From the NCBI GenBank assembly GCA_014376915.1, contig JACMQP010000359.1, forward strand, positions 1-5,516: a stretch of DNA of 5,516 nt, written 5' to 3'. Positions 1 to 5,516 of this stretch are shown here, in pieces. The notes under the pieces are model-generated. The model saw only the letters and a program-made list of their open reading frames with translations, was not told where the DNA came from and searched no databases. Position numbers and translations under genes: made by a program. Numbering within the stretch: position 1 is the stretch's first letter; the number at the start of each line of letters is the position of its first letter. The DNA is from Ramlibacter sp. (GTDB taxonomy: Bacteria > Pseudomonadota > Gammaproteobacteria > Burkholderiales > Burkholderiaceae).

Positions 1-738
1 CAGCGCCACATGGCGACCCCGGATGAAGCCGTCCATCTGCGGCAGCCGGCGGGCGTCGGCCACGGCCTCGCCTTCGGTCCCGCGCAGCAGCAGCGCGGTC
101 GCGCCTTGCAACTGGAATACGGCCGACATCGACTCGGCGTATTCGCGGTGGGTATAGCTGCTGACGATGACGGCCGCGCTGGCCGATGGGTTCATCAGCT
201 TCACCATGCTGTGGCCCGAGTTGCGCAGGCCGACTGCGCGCCGGACGTCGAGCAGGCGCTTGAGTGCGGGACTGAGCAATTCGAGTGGCGCGTAGGCGGC
301 CTCGCCGTCGGCCAGCGCGCGGATCGTGGTCAGGGGCGGATGGTCCAGCGCCGCCAGCACCTGCGGCACAGTCACGCGGCTGTCCTCGGTCGCGGTGCCG
401 TGCAGCAGCACCGGCAGGCCGCGCCGCGCCACCAGCAGCGCCAGCAGCGGTGTGAGCACGGGCAGGCGGCGCGCGCCGTTGTAGCTCGGGAGCACCACCA
501 GCGGCCGCCGGCCGGCCGGCACCAGCTTCATGCGGGCGTGCGCCGCATCCAGGAACCCCGCCATTTCTTCCGGCGTTTCGCCCTTGATCCGCATCGCCAG
601 GCAGAAGGCGCCCAGCTCGAGGTCGGTGATGGTTCCATCCAGCACCTGGCCCATCAGGTCGGTCGCCTGCGCGCGGTCCAGCGGCCGCGCGCCCCGCTGC
701 CCGCGGCCGATTTCCTTGATGTACTGGCTGATGCTCAT
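1..738 (-). CDS. ybiB: YbiB / TrpD2-like protein, N-terminal part
   Basis: The frame opens at ATG 738 and runs off the left edge after 246 codons. The family is usually about 320-340 residues, so the last quarter is missing. The N-terminal helical domain matches the anthranilate phosphoribosyltransferase fold: LMGQVLDGTITDLELGAF at 28-45 and MRIKGETPEEMAGF at 49-62. The TrpD phosphoribosyl-pyrophosphate loop (GTGGD) is replaced by PSYNGAR at 84-90, and RNSGHSMVKLMNP (172-184) stands where TrpD has its RTIFNLLGPLxNP-like stretch. This pattern fits the YbiB/TrpD2 branch, known to keep the TrpD fold but to bind nucleic acid instead of acting in tryptophan synthesis; E. coli ybiB sits behind the LexA-regulated dinG. 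GGGAGA lies 8 bases before the ATG and supports the start. The gene is co-directional with nasA, 95 bases downstream, so it may be read from the operon or from its own weak promoter. A role in nitrate metabolism is not shown by the sequence. Confidence 0.88.
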   Translation of the reverse strand, partial: MSISQYIKEIGRGQRGARPLDRAQATDLMGQVLDGTITDLELGAFCLAMRIKGETPEEMAGFLDAAHARMKLVPAGRRPLVVLPSYNGARRLPVLTPLLALLVARRGLPVLLHGTATEDSRVTVPQVLAALDHPPLTTIRALADGEAAYAPLELLSPALKRLLDVRRAVGLRNSGHSMVKLMNPSASAAVIVSSYTHREYAESMSAVFQLQGATALLLRGTEGEAVADARRLPQMDGFIRGRHVAL

Positions 739-746
739 CGCAGGAT

Positions 747-752
747 TCTCCC
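747..752 (-). promoter_or_regulatory. Ribosome binding site of ybiB
   Basis: GGGAGA on the minus strand lies 8 bases before the ATG at 738. It is the feature that fixes the ybiB start and shows that ybiB has its own translation signal, unlike nasA. Confidence 0.7.
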
Positions 753-760
753 AGAGCCTT

Positions 761-773
761 GCCAACTGTTGGC
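761..773. repeat. 13-base perfect palindrome in the ybiB leader (candidate operator)
   Basis: The sequence GCCAACTGTTGGC has two 6-base arms around one central base. It lies between a weak -10-like hexamer and the ybiB ribosome binding site, a position where a repressor could act. It does not resemble the enterobacterial LexA box. Being short, it could also be chance. Confidence 0.3.
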
Positions 774-801
774 TATAAAGCGAATGACGCGTGTCTGGCA
801 T
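772..801 (-). promoter_or_regulatory. Weak sigma70-like promoter candidate for ybiB
   Basis: On the minus strand, ATGCCA (801-796, four of six matches to TTGACA) is followed after 18 bases by TATAGC (777-772, four of six matches to TATAAT). The short AT-richer patch stands out in an otherwise GC-rich gap. The -35 element would lie within the second hairpin. It is a low-grade match and is offered only as the best candidate in the gap. Confidence 0.18.
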
Positions 802-833
802 GCGCGGCATGCCCCGGAACCCGAGATCCGGGG
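797..833 (-). terminator. Two adjacent perfect hairpins directly after nasA (possible terminator or mRNA-processing site)
   Basis: The first hairpin begins at the base right after the nasA stop codon. Its arms at 833-827 and 818-812 (CCCCGGA/TCCGGGG on the minus strand) pair over 7 bases around an 8-base loop. The second has arms at 813-807 and 803-797 (GGCATGC/GCATGCC) pairing over 7 bases around a 3-base loop. They share two bases (812-813), so they cannot both form fully. No U-rich tract follows, so this is not a classical intrinsic terminator. It could weaken transcription into ybiB, stop 3'-end decay of the nasA message, or act with Rho. The structure is seen directly; the function is inference. 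Confidence 0.4.
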
Positions 834-3665
834 TCAGGCCCGCAGTGACAGCGCTTCGGGCTCACTCGCGCGCACCATGCGCTTGAGTTCCGGGATGCAG
901 GAGCCGCAGTTGGTGCCGCATTGCAGCGCGGCTTGCAGGCCGGCGAGCCGGGTGGTGTCGTCGCCCTCGCGTGTGGCCAGCTCCTCGGCGATCTCGCGGT
1001 CGGTGACGTTGAAGCAGGTGCAGACCAGCTGGCCGCGCGACCGCACCGCCACCGGCGGCCTGGCGCCCGGTGACAGCAGCAGCCGGCCATAGGCCTGGGC
1101 CGGTAGTTCGTCCTGCAGCAGGGTGCGGATCCAGGCCTGGGCGCTGGTGTCGCCGGCCAGCAGGAAGGCTTCCAGGTGCGTGTTGTCGCCATGGCGGGCC
1201 AGCCGCATGGTGCGGCGCTGGCCGCGCCGTGGATCGGCATAGCGCAGCACCTCGACTCCCGTCAGCCCCAGCAGTGCCTCAATCCGGGCCAGCAACTCGG
1301 GCCCCGGTGCTTCGTCGCCCGCGGCGCGCAGCACGACGCCGGTGCGGGACCGCTCGGCCGCCTGCGCCAGCAGCACGCTGTTGGAGAACGGCACGCACGA
1401 CGCGAAGGGGAACAGTTCCATCACCTCGCGCAACTGCTCGCGCGCGGCCAGCGCCTGGTCCTGCGGCAGCCAGGCCACGGCCAGCAGCGACCAGGGCAGG
1501 TCTGCCTTGAGGATCTTCACCGCCGCGTGCTTGAGTTCGGGCTGCTTCGAGCTCAGGCAGTAGGCGGACGTGGTGAGCGCGTTGACGCCTGCCAGCCGCT
1601 GCCCGGTGCTGGAGCAGCCGCCCAGGTATTCGCCGCCCCAGTGCATCGCGATGAAGGCCTGGCCCAGGCCGATCTCCTCGCTCGCCGCCACCGGCACCAC
1701 GATCGAGCCGCGCTTGCTGGTGACGTGCACCAGGCCGCCCGCGGCGAGGCCGCGGCGCGACATGTCCTGCGGGTTCATCTGCACCGAAGGCTCGGCGACG
1801 TGGCCGAACAGCCGGCCCAGCGTGCCGGTGCGGCTCATGCCGTGCCACTGGTCGCGCAGCCGGCCGGTGGTCAGCGAGAACGGGTAGCGCGATTCGCGCG
1901 GCTCCGCCACCGGCTGGTAGACGGTGTTGGCGAAACGGGCCCTGCCGTCGGGGGTGGGGAAGACGCCGTCTTCGTAGAGGCGGACCTTGCCCGCCGACTG
2001 GCCAGCGGGCATCGGCCACTGCAATGGCGAGTGCTCCAGCAGCGCGTAGCTCATGCCGGTGATGTCCAGGTCCCGCCCGCGCGTCGATTCCCGGTGCTCG
2101 TTCCAGATGGCTTCGACGCCGCCCTCGGGGTCCGACAAGGAATATGGGAACAGCGTCGACAGCCCTGGTCGCAGGCGCGCCTGCATGCGTTTGGCGAACT
2201 CCACCGCGATCGCCCAGTCGTGCCGGGTTTCGCCAGGCCCGGCCACCGCCGGCCGCACGCGGCTGATGCGGCGCTCGCTGTTGGTCACGGTGCCGCTCTT
2301 CTCGCCCCAGGTCGTCGCCGGCAGCAGCAGGTCGGCGTAATCGCAGGTGGACGTGGTGGAGAACGCCTCCTGCACCACGACGAACTCGGCGCGCTCCAGC
2401 GCCCGCCGGACAGTGAGCTGGTCGGGCATCGATTGGGCGGGGTTGGTGCAGGCGATCCACAGCGCCTTGATCTCGCCATCGGCGGCGGCCTGGAACATCT
2501 CCACCGCGGTCTTGCCGGGCTTCGCGGGCACCGTGGGCACGCCCCACAGCGCAGCCACTTCGGCGCGATGCTGCGGATTGGCCAGGTCGCGGTGGGCCGA
2601 CAGCAGGTTGGCCAGGCCGCCCACTTCGCGGCCGCCCATCGCATTGGGCTGGCCGGTGAGCGAGAAGGGACCGGCGCCGGGCTTTCCGATCTGCGCCGTC
2701 GCCAGGTGCAGGTTGATCAGCGCTGCGTTCTTGGCCGTGCCGCTGGTGGACTGGTTCAGGCCCTGGCAATACAGGCTGAGCGTGGCGGGAGATGTGGCGA
2801 ACCACTTCGCCGCCGTGAACAGGTCCTCCCTGCGGATGCCGCAGACCTGCGCGACCAGGTCGGGCGTGCAATCGCGCACCGTCGCTTTCAACTCGTCGAG
2901 GCCGGTCGTGTGAGCGGCGATGTAGTCGGGCCGGGTCCAGCCTTCCCACAGCATGATGTGCAGCAGGCCGTTGAACAGCATCACGTCGGTGCCGGGCTGC
3001 ACTGGCAGGTACAGGTCGGCGATGCCGGCGGTGTCGGTCCTGCGCGGGTCGCAGAAGATGATCTTCAGCGCCGGATTGGCGGCCTTCGCGTCTTCGATCC
3101 GGCGAAACAGGATCGGATGGGTGAAGGCCGTGTTGCTGCCGACGATGAAGATGCAGCCCGCGTGGCGGACGTCGTCGTAGCAGGTGGGCGGCGCGTCGGC
3201 GCCGAGCGTCAGCTTGTAGCCGGCGACCGCGCTGCTCATGCAAAGGCGCGAGTTGGTGTCGACATTGTTGGTGCCGATCAATCCCTTGGCCAGCTTGTTG
3301 AAGACGTAGTAGTCCTCGGTCAGCAGCTGGCCGGAGATGTAGAAGCCGACCGCGTCGGGCCCGTGGTCGCGGATGATCTGCGTGAAGCGCTCGGTGGCGA
3401 GGTCCAGCGCCGCATCCCAGCCCATGCGTTTTGGCCGCTCGCCGCGCTGCTCGCGCCGCATCGGGTGCAGCAGCCGGGCCTGCAGCGTCACCGGCGCCGA
3501 GGCCGTGAGGTGCAGCGTGGAGCCCTTGGTGCACAGGCGGCCGAAATTGGCCGGATGGTCCGGATCGCCGCGCACGCCGGTGATCTGGTCACCGCTGGAT
3601 TCGATGATCACGCCGCAGCCGACGCCGCAGTAAGGGCAGGTCGAACGCGTGTCAGTCGATGGCAT
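834..3665 (-). CDS. nasA: Assimilatory nitrate reductase catalytic subunit NasA, with C-terminal BFD [2Fe-2S] domain
   Basis: NasA reduces nitrate to nitrite at a bis-molybdopterin guanine dinucleotide centre; the absence of a Tat or Sec signal indicates a cytoplasmic, assimilatory enzyme. It has 943 residues. The N-terminal [4Fe-4S] ligands are C10, C13, C17 and C45 (CPYCGVGCG, RLCTKG). The likely Mo-ligand cysteine is C142 in RLCMSSAVAGYK, followed by the molybdopterin oxidoreductase body with GQPNAMGGREVGG near 338-350. The dinucleotide-binding C-terminal domain spans about 595-705 (TTGRLRDQWHGMSRTG). Residues 706-805 form a segment I cannot assign. Residues 806-878 resemble NirB's reductase C-terminal domain, and a BFD-type [2Fe-2S] domain follows at 880-932 with C882, C884, C920 and C923. 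I chose ATG at 3665 because the [4Fe-4S] motif begins nine codons in; the open frame running up to 3944 is nirD sequence in another frame. The start has no clear ribosome binding site and overlaps nirD by 14 bases, so coupled translation is likely. The dedicated electron donor is not visible. Confidence 0.95.
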   Translation of the reverse strand: MPSTDTRSTCPYCGVGCGVIIESSGDQITGVRGDPDHPANFGRLCTKGSTLHLTASAPVTLQARLLHPMRREQRGERPKRMGWDAALDLATERFTQIIRDHGPDAVGFYISGQLLTEDYYVFNKLAKGLIGTNNVDTNSRLCMSSAVAGYKLTLGADAPPTCYDDVRHAGCIFIVGSNTAFTHPILFRRIEDAKAANPALKIIFCDPRRTDTAGIADLYLPVQPGTDVMLFNGLLHIMLWEGWTRPDYIAAHTTGLDELKATVRDCTPDLVAQVCGIRREDLFTAAKWFATSPATLSLYCQGLNQSTSGTAKNAALINLHLATAQIGKPGAGPFSLTGQPNAMGGREVGGLANLLSAHRDLANPQHRAEVAALWGVPTVPAKPGKTAVEMFQAAADGEIKALWIACTNPAQSMPDQLTVRRALERAEFVVVQEAFSTTSTCDYADLLLPATTWGEKSGTVTNSERRISRVRPAVAGPGETRHDWAIAVEFAKRMQARLRPGLSTLFPYSLSDPEGGVEAIWNEHRESTRGRDLDITGMSYALLEHSPLQWPMPAGQSAGKVRLYEDGVFPTPDGRARFANTVYQPVAEPRESRYPFSLTTGRLRDQWHGMSRTGTLGRLFGHVAEPSVQMNPQDMSRRGLAAGGLVHVTSKRGSIVVPVAASEEIGLGQAFIAMHWGGEYLGGCSSTGQRLAGVNALTTSAYCLSSKQPELKHAAVKILKADLPWSLLAVAWLPQDQALAAREQLREVMELFPFASCVPFSNSVLLAQAAERSRTGVVLRAAGDEAPGPELLARIEALLGLTGVEVLRYADPRRGQRRTMRLARHGDNTHLEAFLLAGDTSAQAWIRTLLQDELPAQAYGRLLLSPGARPPVAVRSRGQLVCTCFNVTDREIAEELATREGDDTTRLAGLQAALQCGTNCGSCIPELKRMVRASEPEALSLRA

Positions 3666-3996
3666 GGGTCGCAAGCTGCACCGGGTCCAGCAGCACCTTT
3701 CCAGCCTCCACCTTGCAGTCGAACGTCGGCACGCAGCCTTCGTCGGGTGCGCTGGCGCAACCGTCGGCCAGCCCGATGGTCCAGTTGTGCAGCGGACAGG
3801 CCACGCTGGTGCCGAACACGATGCCCTGCGACAGCGGGCCGCCCTTGTGCGGGCAGCGGTCCAGCACGGCGAACACCTGGTCCTGGTCGTTGCGAAACAC
3901 TGCGACGTCCATTCCCAGCGGCCGTGCGACGCGGCGCGATCCAAGCACCGGGATGTCGTCGACGCGGCAGACGACGGTCCAATCGTTGATCTTCAT
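3652..3996 (-). CDS. nirD: Nitrite reductase small subunit NirD (Rieske-type)
   Basis: This 114-residue protein is the small subunit that partners NirB in cytoplasmic NADH-dependent nitrite reduction. It is a single Rieske-like domain of normal family length. The [2Fe-2S] ligand set is complete: C48 and H50 in RCPHKGGPLSQG, and C67 and H70 in ACPLHNWTIGL. By contrast, E. coli NirD, as I recall it, has lost these ligands, so this copy should hold a real cluster. There is no signal peptide or membrane segment. The ATG start overlaps the nirB stop by four bases and is preceded by GGAG with 8 bases between, which supports both the start and translational coupling. Its 3' end overlaps nasA by 14 bases. 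It belongs to one transcript with nirB and nasA. Confidence 0.96.
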   Translation of the reverse strand: MKINDWTVVCRVDDIPVLGSRRVARPLGMDVAVFRNDQDQVFAVLDRCPHKGGPLSQGIVFGTSVACPLHNWTIGLADGCASAPDEGCVPTFDCKVEAGKVLLDPVQLATHAID

Positions 3997-5516
3997 GCCA
4001 GCTGCTCCGCCAGCGCCAGCTTGCTGAACTGGCGCGTATCGACGGAGGCCTTTTCGTGTTCGAACCAGGGATCCGGCTCGCCGTCCAGCGCGAACTGCAG
4101 CCGCTCCCAGAGCGCCTTGCGCAACTCGTGGTCTTCAAGGATTTTCTTCTTGACGTAGTCGAGGCCGACGCGGTTGACGTAATGCAGCGTGCGCTCCAGG
4201 TAAAAGCCCTCCTCGCGGTAGAGCTGCAGGAAGGCGCCGCTGTACTCCAGCACTTCGGCGGCGGTCGTGAGCTTGCAGAAGAAGTGCGCGACCTCGGTCT
4301 TGATGCCGCCGTTGCCGGCGACGTAGATCTCCCACCCCGAATCCACCCCGATCACGCCCACGTCCTTGATCCCCGCTTCCGCGCAGTTGCGCGGACAGCC
4401 GGAGACCGCCAGCTTGACCTTGTGCGGCGCGTACATCCGCCACAGCGCCCGCTCCAGGTCCTTGCCCATCTGGGTCGAGTCCTGGGTGCCGAAGCGGCAC
4501 CATTCGCTGCCGACGCAGGTCTTCACCGTGCGCAGCGCCTTGGCATAGGCGTGGCCGGAAGGCATGCCGATGTCCTTCCAGACGTTCTGCAGGTCTTCTT
4601 TTTTCACGCCCAGCAAATCGATGCGCTGGCCGCCGGTGACCTTCACCGTCGGAATCTTGTATTTGTCCACCGCGTCGGCAATGCGCCGCAGCTCGCTGGC
4701 GGTGGTCTCGCCGCCCCACATTCGCGGAATGACGGAATAGGTGCCGTCCTTCTGGATGTTGGCGTGGCTGCGTTCGTTGATGTAGCGGCTCTGCGGATCG
4801 TCCTTGGCCTCCTTCGGCCAGGTGGACAGCAGGTAGTAGTTGATCGCCGGCCGGCATGACGCGCAGCCGTTGGGCGTGCGCCATTCCATGGTCTTGTACA
4901 CGTCGGCGATTGCCAGCAGGTGCAGCTCCCTGACGGTGTTGCGCACTTCCTGGTGGCTGTGCTCGGTGCAGCCGCACATCGCCTTCTTCTTCGGCGCCAA
5001 GGAGTAGTCGCCGCCGGCGGTGAACATCAGGATCTGTTCCACCAGGCCGGTGCAGGAGCCGCACGAGGCGCTGGCCTTGGTGTGCTTCCTCACTTCCTCC
5101 AGCGTGAACAGGCCCTTTTCCTTGATCGCCTTGCAGATGGTGCCCTTGGTCACGCCGTTGCAGCCGCAGACCTCGGCGCTGTCGCGCATCGACGCCGCTT
5201 TGGTGTGGCCCTCGTGGCCGACGTCGCCGATGCTCGATTCGCCGAACATCAGCTTGTCGCGGATGTCGCTGACGCTGCGGCCGTCGCGCAGCAGCTTGAA
5301 GTACCAGCTGCCGTCCACCGTGTCGCCGTACAGGCAGGCGCCGACCAGCTTGTCGTCCTTGATCACCAGTTTCTTGTAGACGCCGGCGAAAGGATCCGAC
5401 AAGACGATGACTTCGGTGCCCGGGTCCCCGGGGCGCTGCGACGACTCGCCCATGAAATCGCCGCATGAGAACAGGTCGATACCGGTGACTTTGAGCTTGG
5501 TGGAAGTCAGCGATCC
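3993..5516 (-). CDS. nirB: Assimilatory nitrite reductase [NAD(P)H] large subunit NirB, C-terminal part
   Basis: NirB carries out the six-electron reduction of nitrite to ammonium in the cytoplasm, passing NADH electrons through FAD and Fe-S clusters to siroheme. The reading frame is open to the right edge, so the N-terminal FAD/NAD-binding part (roughly 310-340 residues, judged from the family's usual 810-850) is missing; 507 residues remain. In fragment numbering from the edge, a reductase C-terminal domain lies at about 34-100 (SDPFAG, YGDT). A first BFD-type [2Fe-2S] cysteine set is C117, C119, C152, C155, and a second is C181, C183, C218, C221. The ferredoxin-like nitrite/sulfite reductase half-domain is at about 258-320 (VTGGQRIDLLGV). 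The siroheme/[4Fe-4S] ligands are C334, C340 (TCVGSEWCRFGTQDS) and C374, C378 (SGCPRNCAEA). All expected catalytic cysteines are present. The stop codon overlaps the nirD start (ATGA). An in-frame ATG at 5453 is internal, because upstream codons still read as NirB (STKLKVTGIDLFS). Identification is very secure. Confidence 0.97.
   Translation of the reverse strand, partial: GSLTSTKLKVTGIDLFSCGDFMGESSQRPGDPGTEVIVLSDPFAGVYKKLVIKDDKLVGACLYGDTVDGSWYFKLLRDGRSVSDIRDKLMFGESSIGDVGHEGHTKAASMRDSAEVCGCNGVTKGTICKAIKEKGLFTLEEVRKHTKASASCGSCTGLVEQILMFTAGGDYSLAPKKKAMCGCTEHSHQEVRNTVRELHLLAIADVYKTMEWRTPNGCASCRPAINYYLLSTWPKEAKDDPQSRYINERSHANIQKDGTYSVIPRMWGGETTASELRRIADAVDKYKIPTVKVTGGQRIDLLGVKKEDLQNVWKDIGMPSGHAYAKALRTVKTCVGSEWCRFGTQDSTQMGKDLERALWRMYAPHKVKLAVSGCPRNCAEAGIKDVGVIGVDSGWEIYVAGNGGIKTEVAHFFCKLTTAAEVLEYSGAFLQLYREEGFYLERTLHYVNRVGLDYVKKKILEDHELRKALWERLQFALDGEPDPWFEHEKASVDTRQFSKLALAEQLA
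4005..4008 (-). promoter_or_regulatory. Ribosome binding site of nirD, inside nirB
   Basis: GGAG lies within the last codons of nirB, 8 bases before the nirD ATG at 3996. Together with the ATGA stop/start overlap it supports coupled translation of the two nitrite reductase subunits. Confidence 0.6.

Noticed and set aside
1..738. TrpD, anthranilate phosphoribosyltransferase of tryptophan synthesis.
   Set aside because: The N-terminal domain is TrpD-like, but the conserved GTGGD substrate loop is absent and the rest fits the YbiB/TrpD2 branch.
797..833. A classical Rho-independent terminator after nasA.
   Set aside because: Two good stems are present but no T-rich tract follows on the minus strand, so only a tentative structural call is justified.
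10..1092. A 360-codon plus-strand open frame opposite ybiB and the end of nasA.
   Set aside because: Low-complexity, His/Gln/Arg-rich product spanning two real genes and their gap on the other strand; it is an antisense shadow.
1279..3534. A 751-codon minus-strand open frame within nasA in another frame (and a similar one at 4135-5466 within nirB).
   Set aside because: The product is an Arg/Ala/Pro/His-rich out-of-frame reading; the true frame holds all NasA or NirB motifs.
3666..3944. A 93-residue N-terminal extension of NasA reaching back to an ATG at 3944.
   Set aside because: The stretch is nirD coding sequence in another frame and adds nothing NasA-like; the [4Fe-4S] motif starts nine codons after the ATG at 3665, as is normal for the family.
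1176..3989. A 937-codon open frame on the plus strand opposite nasA and nirD.
   Set aside because: Its product is rich in Arg, Gly, His and Ala with no recognisable domain, and the opposite strand encodes NasA and NirD with every expected motif. Long antisense frames are common in GC-rich genes.
4056..4859. Plus-strand open frames opposite nirB (also 4920-5468).
   Set aside because: Mirror images of nirB codons with no recognisable motif and no plausible start signal.
1..5516. CRISPR arrays, insertion sequences, tRNA or rRNA genes, phage genes.
   Set aside because: No regularly spaced repeats, transposase motifs or RNA-gene signatures were seen; apart from one 95-base gap the window is filled with coding sequence.

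Overview
The window holds most of a nitrate-assimilation operon, and all of its genes read on the minus strand (right to left). The sequence is GC-rich (about two thirds by eye). The gene order nirB-nirD-nasA-ybiB, the protein sequences and the strong G/C preference at third codon positions suggest a betaproteobacterium of the order Burkholderiales, perhaps Comamonadaceae (Variovorax/Ramlibacter-like). The taxonomic call is inference from protein character and gene order, not from a search.

Layout in transcription order: (1) 5516-3993, the C-terminal ~507 residues of NirB, the large subunit of assimilatory NADH nitrite reductase, cut by the right edge of the window. (2) 3996-3652, complete NirD, the small Rieske-type subunit, joined to nirB by an ATGA overlap. 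(3) 3665-834, complete NasA, a 943-residue cytoplasmic assimilatory nitrate reductase with an N-terminal [4Fe-4S] site, a molybdenum-ligand cysteine and a C-terminal BFD-type [2Fe-2S] domain; its start overlaps the end of nirD by 14 bases. (4) A 95-base gap (833-739) with two adjacent perfect inverted repeats, a 13-base palindrome and a good ribosome binding site. (5) 738-1, the first 246 residues of a YbiB/TrpD2-like protein, cut by the left edge.

Together NasA reduces nitrate to nitrite and NirBD reduces nitrite to ammonium in the cytoplasm, feeding nitrogen assimilation. The visible redox centres are all intact: two BFD-type cysteine sets and the siroheme/[4Fe-4S] cysteines in NirB, a Rieske set in NirD, and a [4Fe-4S] set, the Mo ligand and a BFD set in NasA. 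No nitrate transporter, dedicated NasA electron-donor subunit (NasB/NasC type), siroheme synthase or regulator lies inside the window; they may lie beyond its edges.

Most of the window is ordinary and well understood, and I see no sign of a new defence, mobile or RNA system. The points most worth a second look are the NirB-like module at the end of NasA, the structured gap before ybiB, and the unexplained presence of a TrpD2-like nucleic-acid-binding protein at the end of a nitrogen operon.
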